From an uncultured Pelagibacteraceae bacterium (GTDB taxonomy: Bacteria > Pseudomonadota > Alphaproteobacteria > Pelagibacterales > Pelagibacteraceae): a stretch of DNA of 64,000 nt. Where the stretch lies: the NCBI GenBank assembly GCA_902552345.1, contig CACDGO010000002.1, positions 141,501 through 205,500 of the forward strand, given 5' to 3'. The first letter of the stretch is position 1; each line of letters opens with the position of its first letter. The translations under genes were made by a program, and so were the position numbers. This document shows positions 37,709 to 46,746 of this stretch, one piece after another. The notes beneath the pieces are model-generated. The model was given only the letters and a program-made list of their open reading frames with translations, searched no databases and was not told the origin of the DNA.

Positions 37709-38968
37709 TTAAACTCCTGTATACATTTTTCCTGGGTTAAAAATTCTTTTTGGATCAAAACTCCTTTTTAATTTTTCACTTATTTTATACTTAATTGGAT
37801 CTATTGTAAAAATGTCTGCAGAAGCCTTCAGATCCTCTTCGATTTTAATGATTGTGCAATAACCATAATGTTTTTTCATAATTTGTTTAATTTCATTAAG
37901 TATTTTACTATTTATCTCATTAAAAGCCATCCAAACTAAACTTCCTCCCCAATCGATAAAATAACTTACATCATTGCTTTTAAGCTTTTGAATAATTTGC
38001 AATGTCTCACTTATTGGAGCGACTATTCTGAGTAAATTACTCTTTAAATTTTTAAAGACTTCTAAATTTTTCGTTCTATTCCAAAAAATCTTACTTTGTT
38101 CAGTATCTAAAATTGATACTTCATGACTTAAAAGACCAAGTTCTTTGGATAATCTATCAATTCTTTGATCTACTGAGTTTGCAGGGCCTTCAATTCTTAA
38201 AGCTGTTAAACCACCTTCATGATTAAGGTCGTTTAAAATAAAATTTTTTCCAAAATAATCTGGATAAAATACACCTCCAGATGGATCTGTTGAAGAAGAA
38301 AGAGATTTACCGAGGTAGCCTAGTGCTTTCTTAAGGTGAGGATTTTTTATTACCAAAGTTTTACTTGTTTCAGGTTTTGGTAAAACTTTTATTGAAAGCT
38401 CTGTTAGTATGGAGAGTGTTCCAAATGACCCTGACAACAATTTACATAAATCATATCCAGTAACATTTTTTACAACAGTCCCTCCAGATTTTATAGTTTC
38501 ACCTTTTCCATTTAAACCTTGGAAACCTAATACGTGATCCCTAACACTACCAACTTTAAATCTTCTTGATCCCGCAAAATTACAAGAGACAACTCCACCA
38601 ATTGAGCCGCTGTTACTTTCTCCAGTAAATAAATAACCAAAATCATTAGGTTCAAACGCTAATTGTTGATTATTTTTATCCAAATGCTCAACTATTTCTT
38701 TTATTGGAGTTCCTGCTTTGACTTTTATATATAATTCCTCAGGTTTATATTCGATTATTCCGCTATAATTTGAAAGATCTAGAGTTTTTTCGGATTGAAA
38801 ATTTCTACCAATTTTATATTTGGATTTCAATCCATTAATCTCTAAAGGTATGTTTTTTCTGAAACAATTCTTTACTATTTCAACTATCTCTTCTCTAGAC
38901 GATGGTTTAAAGACGTTTTGATTAAAATCTAGGGATGTCTGGGAATTTTGTTTTTCCTCCATGGACAT
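37709..38968 (-). CDS. glcE: Glycolate oxidase FAD-binding subunit
   Basis: Second flavin subunit, about 419 aa from the ATG at 38968. I chose this start because a purine-rich AGGAAGGAAGAG lies just before it; an in-frame GTG at 38989 lacks one. FAD-binding type 4 motifs (VKAGTPIKEIVEHL, SGSIGGVVSCNFAGSRR, TVVKNVTGYDLCKLL) and the closing FDPKRIFNPGKMY are seen. The first 47 bases overlap the end of glcD in another frame, an unusually deep overlap that implies translational coupling. Confidence 0.93.
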   Translation of the reverse strand: MSMEEKQNSQTSLDFNQNVFKPSSREEIVEIVKNCFRKNIPLEINGLKSKYKIGRNFQSEKTLDLSNYSGIIEYKPEELYIKVKAGTPIKEIVEHLDKNNQQLAFEPNDFGYLFTGESNSGSIGGVVSCNFAGSRRFKVGSVRDHVLGFQGLNGKGETIKSGGTVVKNVTGYDLCKLLSGSFGTLSILTELSIKVLPKPETSKTLVIKNPHLKKALGYLGKSLSSSTDPSGGVFYPDYFGKNFILNDLNHEGGLTALRIEGPANSVDQRIDRLSKELGLLSHEVSILDTEQSKIFWNRTKNLEVFKNLKSNLLRIVAPISETLQIIQKLKSNDVSYFIDWGGSLVWMAFNEINSKILNEIKQIMKKHYGYCTIIKIEEDLKASADIFTIDPIKYKISEKLKRSFDPKRIFNPGKMYTGV

Positions 38969-40418
38969 GAACTCTTCCTTCCTCAGCACATTTTCTAAGT
39001 ATTGGATACACTTTGCCTGGATTTAATAATGAATTAGGATCTAAAGCAGCTTTAATCGTTAATTGTTGCTGTATATCTTTATCGTTAAAAGCTTCACACA
39101 TTAATTCCCTTTTCTCTATTCCAACCCCATGTTCGCCTGTAAGTGCGCCACCTACTTGAACACAGTATTTGAGGATATCTGCTCCAAACTCCTCGCATTT
39201 TCTAAGAGATTCTTTATCATTTGCATCGAACATTATTAAGGGGTGAAGGTTCCCATCACCAGCGTGAAAGGCGTTAGCTACTGGTAAATTATATTTTTTA
39301 GACAATCTTGTGATTTCATTTAGAACTTCTGCTAATTTTCCTCTTGGTATTGAGCCATCCATACACATATAGTCAGGCGCTAAAACACCACAAGCTGGGA
39401 AAGCTGCTTTTCTTCCCGCCCAGAATTTTAATCTTTCCTCTTTTGTTTTATTAACTTTTAAGCTAGAGGAATTATTTTTTTCTGCAATTTCTTTTACCTT
39501 TTGAATATAAGCTTCAACCTCATGCTCTTCACCATCAAATTCTATGATCATTATCGCTTCAGCGTCTGTTGGGTAACCGGCTTTAGAATAATCGTTAGTA
39601 GCTTTCGTTAAAGCCTTATCCATTATTTCGCAACCAGCAGGTATACAACCTTTGGCAATTATTTCCGCAACACAATTACCTGCATCCTCAATAGTTGGAA
39701 AACCTATCAAAGCTGCTTTCACAACCTCAGGAGACTTTAAAATTTTTACAGTGACCTCTGTGATTACTCCTAAAAGACCTTCTGAACCCGTCATTAAACC
39801 TAAAAAGTCATAACCTTCAGCATCCATCGCTTTACCCCCAAATCTAGTAATAGTGCCATCCATCAAAACTACTTCGATACCTAAAAGGTTATTTGTAGTA
39901 GCTCCATACTTCAAAGAATGAACACCGCCAGAATTTTCAGCAACGTTTCCACCAATCGAACAAGCAATTTGACTAGATGGATCTGGAGCGTAGTAAAAAC
40001 CTTTATCTTGAACAGCATGAGTAATTGCTAAATTTGTTACACAAGGCTGGGTAACCACACATCTATTTTCGTAATCAATTTCAATAATTTTATTAAATTT
40101 TCCCATTGCCATTAAAACACAATCCTCTAAAGGCAAAGAACCGCCTGACAGTCCCGTTCCAGCTCCTCTTGGAACAACTTTAACTTTATTTTCATTACAG
40201 TATTTTAAAATCCTACTAACTTCATCTACACTCTCAGGCATAACCACAACTAGAGGCATTTTTCTATACGCAGTCAAAGCGTCTGTTTCGAAAGGTTTTA
40301 GTTCATCAACATGATGAAGTACATTTTTAGAGTTTATAATTTCTTTAAGATCTGAAACAATTTTGTCTTTTTTAGACATAACCACTTTGTCAACTTTTGG
40401 CATTTGTAAACTACTCAT
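38922..40418 (-). CDS. glcD: Glycolate oxidase catalytic flavoprotein subunit
   Basis: Oxidises glycolate (and D-lactate in some relatives) to glyoxylate. The protein has 498 aa. FAD domain motifs are VVPRGAGTGLSGGSLP and SSQIACSIGGNVAENSGG. The cap and C-terminal region include HAGDGNLHPLIMFD, GGALTGEHGVGIEKRELM and DPNSLLNPGKVYP. It leads glcD-glcE-glcF. For a marine heterotroph the substrate would be glycolate released by phytoplankton, inferred from the family. Confidence 0.95.
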   Translation of the reverse strand: MSSLQMPKVDKVVMSKKDKIVSDLKEIINSKNVLHHVDELKPFETDALTAYRKMPLVVVMPESVDEVSRILKYCNENKVKVVPRGAGTGLSGGSLPLEDCVLMAMGKFNKIIEIDYENRCVVTQPCVTNLAITHAVQDKGFYYAPDPSSQIACSIGGNVAENSGGVHSLKYGATTNNLLGIEVVLMDGTITRFGGKAMDAEGYDFLGLMTGSEGLLGVITEVTVKILKSPEVVKAALIGFPTIEDAGNCVAEIIAKGCIPAGCEIMDKALTKATNDYSKAGYPTDAEAIMIIEFDGEEHEVEAYIQKVKEIAEKNNSSSLKVNKTKEERLKFWAGRKAAFPACGVLAPDYMCMDGSIPRGKLAEVLNEITRLSKKYNLPVANAFHAGDGNLHPLIMFDANDKESLRKCEEFGADILKYCVQVGGALTGEHGVGIEKRELMCEAFNDKDIQQQLTIKAALDPNSLLNPGKVYPILRKCAEEGRVHVHGGKTKFPDIPRF

Positions 40419-40426
40419 AATTAATC

Positions 40427-41590
40427 CTACTTAAGCATTTTTGAGATTTTTTCTAGTGCTTTTTGAATGTTATCCCTCGAAGCTGCAAAGCTAAAACGAA
40501 CGTAATCTGTAGATGTTTTTCCAAAAGCTGTTCCAGGTACAATTGCCACACCAGCCTCATGCATACATTTTTTTGAAAATTCCGATCCACTCATGCCTGT
40601 TCCTTTAACATTTGGAAAAGCATAAAATGCTCCTCCTGGCATGCTACACGTTACTCCTGGTAAATCATTTAATCCTTTGTGGATTAATTTTCTTCTTTGG
40701 TCAAATTTTTCCATCATGTGATAAATAGAGTCGTCGGGACCATCTAACGCTGCTATTCCAGCAAACTGAGAAGGTGCATTTACACAAGAAAAACTATTTA
40801 TTGCTAATTTGGTTACATGAGAAATTAATTTTTCTGGCCAAACACTCCAACCCATTCTCCAACCAGTCATAGAATAAGCTTTACTCCATCCGTCTAAAAC
40901 TATTAATCTATCCTGTAAATCAGGATAATTAAAAAAAGTTGGCATTTCTTTTCCATCAAAAATTTGTCTACTATAAATTTCATCACTAAGGATTGTAACA
41001 TGCGGATGTTTCTTTAAACCTTCTGCTAGAAAATCGATCGCTGGTTTTTCAACAAAACTTCCTGTCGGATTATTAGGATTAATCAAAATGACAAGGCGAG
41101 TCTTATCAGTAATTAAAGATAAAATTTTTTCAGGATCAAACTTTAAATCTTTCTCCTTCGTGAGGTCATATGGAATTGCTTTAGCGCCTGTATAATTTAT
41201 CATAGACTCATAAATTGGAAAACCAGGTGTTGGATGAACTATCTCAGCACCAGGTTCGCCAATCATTTGAATAGCAAAATACATTGTTGGTTTTCCTCCT
41301 GGCATAATCATAACTCTTTCGGGATCAATATCTTTTTTATAGAGACTCTTTATTTTTCGAGAAACTGCCTGCCTACATTCCGTGATACCATTAGCTAAAA
41401 CATATCCATGATGTCCATCATCAATAGCTTTTTTCGCTGCATCCATAATATGTTGAGGCGTTTTAAAATCGGGTTGGCCAAGTCCTAAGTGAATCATTTC
41501 TTTTCCTTGAGCCTCAAGTTTTTTAGCTTCAGCTAAAACACTAAATGCTGTTTCTGTTCCAAGCCTGTCTAAATTTTTTGCAATTTTCAT
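40427..41590 (-). CDS. Class I/II PLP-dependent aminotransferase
   Basis: The protein has 387 aa. The fold-type I features are HLGLGQPDFKTP at the N-terminus, LINPNNPTGSF, SDEIYSRQIFDG and the PLP lysine in GWSKAYSMTGWRMGW; Arg of the substrate carboxylate site lies in DYVRFSFA. It is most similar to AspC/alanine-type enzymes of subgroup I-alpha. Eight bases upstream of glcD, it may aminate glyoxylate to glycine, which would complete a glycolate-to-glycine route. That is inference from position. Confidence 0.88.
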   Translation of the reverse strand: MKIAKNLDRLGTETAFSVLAEAKKLEAQGKEMIHLGLGQPDFKTPQHIMDAAKKAIDDGHHGYVLANGITECRQAVSRKIKSLYKKDIDPERVMIMPGGKPTMYFAIQMIGEPGAEIVHPTPGFPIYESMINYTGAKAIPYDLTKEKDLKFDPEKILSLITDKTRLVILINPNNPTGSFVEKPAIDFLAEGLKKHPHVTILSDEIYSRQIFDGKEMPTFFNYPDLQDRLIVLDGWSKAYSMTGWRMGWSVWPEKLISHVTKLAINSFSCVNAPSQFAGIAALDGPDDSIYHMMEKFDQRRKLIHKGLNDLPGVTCSMPGGAFYAFPNVKGTGMSGSEFSKKCMHEAGVAIVPGTAFGKTSTDYVRFSFAASRDNIQKALEKISKMLK

Positions 41591-41639
41591 TTTCTAAACC
41601 TAATATTTATTGACACTTTTGCAAACTAGTTTTTTTGCA

Positions 41640-42788
41640 TCACCTATAAGCAATTTTCGTTTTATTTAGCTCTTTTATGCTCTTGCATCCTAATAAAATC
41701 ATATCTCTTCTTATTTCATCTCTCATTCTTGTAAGAATTTGCTCTACACCTTTCTGACCGCCTGCACCTAATGCAAATAAAAAACCTTTTCCAAAACTAC
41801 ATGCCGTTGCTCCCAAAGAAAGTGCTTTAAGAACATGTGTTCCTCTTCTTATTCCGCCGTCTAAAATAATTTCTATTTTTCCTCCAACAGCATCTGCTAT
41901 CGCTGGTAGTTGATCAAATGGAGATCTAGATCCATCAAGTTGTCTCCCCCCATGATTTGAAAGCATTATTGCAGATGCACCAATATCAACTGCCCTTTTT
42001 GCATCTTCAACTGACATTACTCCTTTTAAGGCAAAGGGACCTCCCCATTTTTTTACCACGTACTCAGCGTCTTTCCAGCTCATCGCGGGGTCGTATTGCT
42101 CGTTGATATATTCCATAACTCCTTTTGCAATACTAGATCCTTTTTTTGTCCAGTGAGAAACATTGGCTAGTTGAAATTGTTCATGTGTCAAATAATTGAA
42201 TGCCCATTTAGGATGCATTGCAAAACTCATTAAACTTTTTAGAGTTAGTTTTGGAGGAGTGGTAAATCCCCATCTATGATCTCTTTCACGATTTCCTGCA
42301 ACTACGGTATCAACAGTTAAGCACATAGCTTTAAACCCTGAACTTTTGCATCTATCAATAAGATTATCTGTAAGACCTTGATCTTTATGAATATAAAGCT
42401 GAAAAAGTTTTGGGCCGCCAGAAATATTCGCAATTTCCTCTATTGAGGAAGTTGCCATTGTGGACATACTGTAAAAAGTTCCAAATTTTTCTGCAGCTCT
42501 TGCTGAAGCTTTATCTCCATCATGGTGGTAAAGTCTTTGCATCGCTGTTGGTGACAAAAAAATTGGTAGATCAATTTTTTGACCGAAGACTTCAGTTGAT
42601 AAATCTGGTTCACCTACGCTTGCTAAAATATTTGGAACTAAATCACACTTTAAAAAGGACTCAGTATTTCGCTTTAAAGTGGTTTCGTCGTCTGCTCCAC
42701 CATCAATATAGTGAAAAATAGGTGCAGGTAAATTTTTTTTTGCTAATTTTCTAAAATCTTCAAAATTATAACAATCGTTTAAGTTCAT
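41640..42788 (-). CDS. FMN-dependent L-2-hydroxyacid dehydrogenase/oxidase (LldD/glycolate-oxidase family)
   Basis: The protein has 382 aa, a TIM-barrel flavoprotein. N-terminal APIFHYIDGGADDETTLKRN, PIFLSPTAMQRLYHHDGD, and the catalytic Lys-to-His/Arg segment LSNHGGRQLDGSRSPFDQL (His and Arg of the active site) are all present, then DGGIRRGTHVLKALSLGA for the phosphate. It oxidises L-lactate or a related L-2-hydroxy acid. With glcDEF it gives the cluster enzymes for both stereochemical classes. Confidence 0.92.
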   Translation of the reverse strand: MNLNDCYNFEDFRKLAKKNLPAPIFHYIDGGADDETTLKRNTESFLKCDLVPNILASVGEPDLSTEVFGQKIDLPIFLSPTAMQRLYHHDGDKASARAAEKFGTFYSMSTMATSSIEEIANISGGPKLFQLYIHKDQGLTDNLIDRCKSSGFKAMCLTVDTVVAGNRERDHRWGFTTPPKLTLKSLMSFAMHPKWAFNYLTHEQFQLANVSHWTKKGSSIAKGVMEYINEQYDPAMSWKDAEYVVKKWGGPFALKGVMSVEDAKRAVDIGASAIMLSNHGGRQLDGSRSPFDQLPAIADAVGGKIEIILDGGIRRGTHVLKALSLGATACSFGKGFLFALGAGGQKGVEQILTRMRDEIRRDMILLGCKSIKELNKTKIAYR

Positions 42789-42793
42789 TGTTA

Positions 42794-43297
42794 TTAAAAA
42801 TTTTTAGAAAAGGTAATTTGTTGATTATCTGTGCCGGGATTTATATCTCCCCAATCATTATTTGATATGTGACTATAGCTATAACTTAACTTTGAATTTT
42901 CAAAAATATCTAACCCAACTTTAATTTCACTTTTGAACTCTAAAACGCTCCCCAAATCTTTTCCATCTCCCTTTTCGTAATAACCAGGAGAAAAGCTTGG
43001 TAAAATTTTTAATGGTCCAACTCCATACTGACCCTCTATACCTGTATAAAAATATACTGAACTGTCGCCGGTAATAAAAGCGCCTGTAATAGGTTTAAAA
43101 GTTCCTAAAAGTGTATCTCTAAAAAGATCAGGATTTTTATGTTCAATGCCAAATAAAGAAGTTTGATCGTCTCCCTCTTCATCAATTACATCAAAAGTGC
43201 CAGTGTAAAATGATAAATTAGCGTTTCTTTCATCTGCTAAAGCTGGAAAAATAAAAGCAATTAAAAAGATTAATTTTATGTAAAATTTAATTTTCAT
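42794..43297 (-). CDS. Outer-membrane acyloxyacyl hydrolase (PagL-like lipid A 3-O-deacylase)
   Basis: About 167 aa from the ATG at 43297; an in-frame TTG at 43312 is less likely. The signal peptide covers about residues 1-22. The rest is beta-rich with alternating hydrophobic residues and a C-terminal aromatic (FSKNF), as in 8-stranded barrels. The catalytic His-x-Ser of PagL is visible in SYSHISNN. At the position of the catalytic Glu, 12 residues after the Ser, there is Asp (NPGTDNQQ). It would trim lipid A acyl chains in the outer membrane. It stands alone next to the ccm genes. Confidence 0.75.
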   Translation of the reverse strand: MKIKFYIKLIFLIAFIFPALADERNANLSFYTGTFDVIDEEGDDQTSLFGIEHKNPDLFRDTLLGTFKPITGAFITGDSSVYFYTGIEGQYGVGPLKILPSFSPGYYEKGDGKDLGSVLEFKSEIKVGLDIFENSKLSYSYSHISNNDWGDINPGTDNQQITFSKNF

Positions 43298-43341
43298 GAT
43301 CAAAAAATACAACTAATTAGTTAATATGTACAGTTGGCAAT

Positions 43342-43710
43342 TTAAGCTTTTTTTGAGGATTTTCTTATAAAAAAAACAATAATTACTCCACCGATAATAA
43401 GAGCTAAGTATGGTAAGCCCCATAGCAAAAAGTTATCTAAATTAAATTTTGGCTTATATAAAATCCAGTCTCCATATTTATCAGAAAGAAAACTATAAAT
43501 TTGCTCTTCTGTTTTTCCTTGCTCAATTAGGTCTTTAACGACCATTTTTAAAGTTAAAGCAAAATCAGAATTTGAGTCTGCTATTGATTGACCTTGGCAA
43601 ACTAAACATCTCAAGTTTTTATGTATCTTGCTTTCCTCCACAAGCTCATTTGAATGTAGATTGATATTAATATTAAGAAAAAAAACTATAAGAAAAATTT
43701 TAAATTTCAT
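43342..43710 (-). CDS. ccmH: Cytochrome c maturation protein CcmH
   Basis: Thiol-redox protein that reduces apocytochrome c cysteines. The protein has 122 aa. A signal peptide, the LRCLVCQGQSIADSNSDFA redox motif (C-x-x-C), YGDWILYKP and one C-terminal TM (about 92-115) are as in short CcmH/CycL. The start overlaps ccmG by 4 bases. The TPR partner CcmI is not in this window. Confidence 0.95.
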   Translation of the reverse strand: MKFKIFLIVFFLNININLHSNELVEESKIHKNLRCLVCQGQSIADSNSDFALTLKMVVKDLIEQGKTEEQIYSFLSDKYGDWILYKPKFNLDNFLLWGLPYLALIIGGVIIVFFIRKSSKKA

Positions 43711-44228
43711 AAAGAATTTATTATATCCTTTATATAATTTATATCTTGATTATTTAGAGGTCCAATAAATTTTTTTAAAATCATTGTTTCATTATTAACT
43801 AATATACTTTCTGGTATGCCATAAATTCCAAAATTGACTGATTGCTTTCCTGTCATATCTTTTGCCAGATCATTATATGGATTTCCTAGCTCATTTAAAA
43901 ATTTAGATGCATTAATTTTTTTATCTTTAAAGTTAACTCCCAAAATCTTTAAATTTTTTTCTTTTGACAATTGCATTAAATAGGGGTGTTCTACTCTGCA
44001 TGGAGCACACCACGATGCCCAAAAATTAATAAGCGTGTAATCATTTTTTTTTAAATCCTCATTAGTATAAATATTTTTTTCATGAAAACTTTTTAAATTG
44101 AATTTTGTTAATTTCTTACCTACTAGATAGTCAGTGCTATAATTAGTTTCTCTATTCAATGAGTTGTAAAATACAAAAAAAACAAAAATGAATAGTAAAA
44201 CTATTGAAGATCTAATTATTTTTTGCAT
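43707..44228 (-). CDS. ccmG: Thiol:disulfide interchange protein CcmG/DsbE
   Basis: Periplasmic thioredoxin-like protein anchored by one N-terminal TM, 173 aa. The active site is WASWCAPCRVEHP. The acidic GVNFKDKKINASKFL and YGIPESILVN (cis-Pro loop) are family features. It overlaps the ccmF start region by 17 bases and ccmH by 4. Confidence 0.94.
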   Translation of the reverse strand: MQKIIRSSIVLLFIFVFFVFYNSLNRETNYSTDYLVGKKLTKFNLKSFHEKNIYTNEDLKKNDYTLINFWASWCAPCRVEHPYLMQLSKEKNLKILGVNFKDKKINASKFLNELGNPYNDLAKDMTGKQSVNFGIYGIPESILVNNETMILKKFIGPLNNQDINYIKDIINSL

Positions 44229-46086
44229 TTTTAAATAAACTTAAAAATCCCCCTAAAGACAGTAGTATTACAGATATCCAGATCCAAACCATAAGTGGCT
44301 TGTGCTGAAATTTAATATTGTAGTATTCTGAACGATCAATATTACTCATCGTTAAATAATGGTCTCCTAAATAGTTTGTTTGGATAGAGGCTTCATACGT
44401 AAGGGTTTGTGGGTTTTCATAAATTCTTATTTCAGGATATAAAATTTTTCTTTCCATCGTAATTGAATTATTTACCTCTAATTTGCCAACTACAGCTTTA
44501 TAATTAACTTCTTGATTTAATTTAAGATCTAAAAGAGCAAATTCATAGTTATCTATTTTTTTTGCCTCACCAAGTTTTAAATTGAAATCTTTTTCAACAG
44601 AAAAATTATGATTTAATCCAATGAATAAAATTAAAAAACCAAAAGATAAGTGAGAAACTATTCTTGGCAAGCTCGATCTACTTTTTTTAAAAAAATCTAA
44701 AAAAGAGGATATAATTAGGAATAAAGAAGATATTAAGATTAAATTTGAAATTAAGCTATAACTTTTAAGAAAATAAAAGATTGCAATATTTATAATAATT
44801 GCTCCTCCAAGAATTAATAATATGTTTTTTAAGTTTGAAAATTTATTTTTAATCCATTTTGCTTGAGGACCAATAGCCATTAAAAATAAAAATACTACTA
44901 CAACTGGTATTATCACAGAATTGTAAAAAGGAGGTCCAACTGAAATCTTATTGTTTGAAATTACGTCTGTAAATATTGGGTACAAAGTACCTAATAATAC
45001 TGTTATTAAATAAAACATCATGAACCAGTTATTTATCAAAACAAAAGTTTCCTTGCTGTTTGAATTAATAAAATCGTTAGTTGGCTTAAATTTATTGAAC
45101 AAAAAATAAATTGATGCAAAAATCATTAAACTTAAAAATATTAGAATGAATATACCTCTTGATGGATCGTTAGCAAAAGTATGAACTGAATTAAGTATGC
45201 CAGACCTAACCAAAAAAGTACCTGTTACACTTAAAGTAAACGTTAATAAGCAAAGTATTATTGTCCAAAAATAAAGTGTGTTTCTTTTTTCTAAAACTAA
45301 TAAACTATGCAACAGTGCTGTCATTGCGAACCACGGGAGTAAGGAAGCATTTTCAACTGGGTCCCAAAACCAAAAACCGCCCCAACCTAACTCATAATAT
45401 GCCCATATTGACCCAACCAAAATGCCTAACGTTTGGAAAACCCATGATATCAAAACCCAACTTTTAATTGACTGAGCAAAGTTTCTTCCAGAATAATTTG
45501 AAATCATTGAAGCCATAGCCGCAGAAAAATATATAGATGATCCCACAAATCCAACATAAAGTAGAGGTGGGTGAATAGCTAAAGCTGGATCCTGTAATAT
45601 TGGGTTCAAACCTAACCCCTCTTTAGGAATTGGGCTAATAAAACTAAAAGGGTTAGAATTAAAAATTATAAAAAATAAAAAACCTAAAATTAACAAGTTT
45701 TGAATTATTAAAGTATAAAGTCTGTAGTTCTTTGGGTGGTTTTTATTAAAAATTAAAAATAGAAAAGAGAAAATTGTAAGTATTATAACCCAAAGCAATA
45801 AGCTGCCCTCGTGATTTCCCCAAGTCCCAGAAATTTTATAGAAAAGAGGCTTTAGTGAATGAGAATTTTGATAAACAGTTATTAAAGAAAAGTCAGAAAC
45901 GATAAAAGCAGCAGTGAGAGTAAAAAAACAAATCAAAACTATAGTGCTTTGCAACAAACTTATTTGGTAAATATTTTTGAAAATAAAATTACTTTCAGTT
46001 TTTAAACATTTGAAAGAATTATAAATAATTAAAGAACTTAAAAAAATATTTATCAATAAAAGAAAATTTCCAGTATTACTTAGCAT
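44212..46086 (-). CDS. ccmF: Haem lyase subunit CcmF
   Basis: Large polytopic membrane protein that ligates haem to apocytochrome c. The protein has 624 aa and about fourteen TM segments. The tryptophan-rich WWD domain GWGGFWFWDPVENASLLPW is present, with haem-ligand histidines in flanking motifs (GTWGNHEGSLLLW, PPLLYVGF, LLHSLLVLEK). It is a little shorter than many CcmF (about 650), mainly at the C-terminus. It overlaps ccmE by 11 bases. Confidence 0.96.
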   Translation of the reverse strand: MLSNTGNFLLLINIFLSSLIIYNSFKCLKTESNFIFKNIYQISLLQSTIVLICFFTLTAAFIVSDFSLITVYQNSHSLKPLFYKISGTWGNHEGSLLLWVIILTIFSFLFLIFNKNHPKNYRLYTLIIQNLLILGFLFFIIFNSNPFSFISPIPKEGLGLNPILQDPALAIHPPLLYVGFVGSSIYFSAAMASMISNYSGRNFAQSIKSWVLISWVFQTLGILVGSIWAYYELGWGGFWFWDPVENASLLPWFAMTALLHSLLVLEKRNTLYFWTIILCLLTFTLSVTGTFLVRSGILNSVHTFANDPSRGIFILIFLSLMIFASIYFLFNKFKPTNDFINSNSKETFVLINNWFMMFYLITVLLGTLYPIFTDVISNNKISVGPPFYNSVIIPVVVVFLFLMAIGPQAKWIKNKFSNLKNILLILGGAIIINIAIFYFLKSYSLISNLILISSLFLIISSFLDFFKKSRSSLPRIVSHLSFGFLILFIGLNHNFSVEKDFNLKLGEAKKIDNYEFALLDLKLNQEVNYKAVVGKLEVNNSITMERKILYPEIRIYENPQTLTYEASIQTNYLGDHYLTMSNIDRSEYYNIKFQHKPLMVWIWISVILLSLGGFLSLFKNAKNN

Positions 46087-46504
46087 TTTCTTTCATTATG
46101 TTTTTTATTTCTGGGGGCATATAATTCTCATCATGTTTTGCTAAAATTCTGTCAGCAACAAAAAACTTTTTATCCTGCAGCTTACCTTCTGCCACTACTC
46201 CTTTGCCTTCTGCAAATAGGTTTGGTATCGTTCCTTTAAAACTCACATTGATTTCATTTTTAAAATCTGTAATTATAAATCTAATTTCTTGATCTTTTAT
46301 TTTTAGCGTGTCCTTTTTAACCATTCCACCAACTCTAATCTTTTTATCAAAATTTATTTCCTGGTTTATTTTAATATCAGTAGGAGAATTAAAATATAAA
46401 ATATTTTCGTTCAGAGCATTTAAAATAAAAAAAATTCCAATGACTGATGAAAATAGTAGTATTGCTAAAAGAGAGGCCCTTTTTTTTACGTTTTTTGGAA
46501 GCAT
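46076..46504 (-). CDS. ccmE: Haem chaperone CcmE
   Basis: Periplasmic haem carrier, 142 aa. One N-terminal TM (about 12-30) is followed by an OB-fold (IRVGGMVKKDTLKIKD, FKGTIPNLFAEGKGVVAEG). The covalent haem histidine and the conserved tyrosine are in KHDENYMPPE. It is separated from ccmD by 8 bases. Confidence 0.95.
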   Translation of the reverse strand: MLPKNVKKRASLLAILLFSSVIGIFFILNALNENILYFNSPTDIKINQEINFDKKIRVGGMVKKDTLKIKDQEIRFIITDFKNEINVSFKGTIPNLFAEGKGVVAEGKLQDKKFFVADRILAKHDENYMPPEIKNIMKENAK

Positions 46505-46512
46505 TAAATGCT

Positions 46513-46746
46513 TTAAATCGTTTTATTGTATGATGCTAATATTTTCGAAGCTATTTTAGAATTTCTTAAAACTGTTTTTTTTTGTTGAACAGAAAGTTCT
46601 TCAATTTCTTTGGCGAATTCCTTTTCATACTTTTTAAGTGTTTTTCTTGTCTTGCAGTAAACGAGCCCGCAAACTAAAAAAGTAATCACAAAAGATGACC
46701 ACACGAAAATTCCGTATCCATTCATAGTTATAAAATTACTGATCAT
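46513..46746 (-). CDS. ccmD: Small haem-export membrane protein CcmD
   Basis: The protein has 77 aa, or 70 aa from the second ATG at 46725, which reads MNGYGIFVWSSF, the typical CcmD opening. One TM follows (about 14-34 from the first Met), then a Lys/Glu-rich tail that is longer than in most CcmD proteins. CcmD stabilises CcmE release from the CcmABC complex. The first ATG would overlap the ccmC stop by 11 bases. Start not settled. Confidence 0.85.
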   Translation of the reverse strand: MISNFITMNGYGIFVWSSFVITFLVCGLVYCKTRKTLKKYEKEFAKEIEELSVQQKKTVLRNSKIASKILASYNKTI

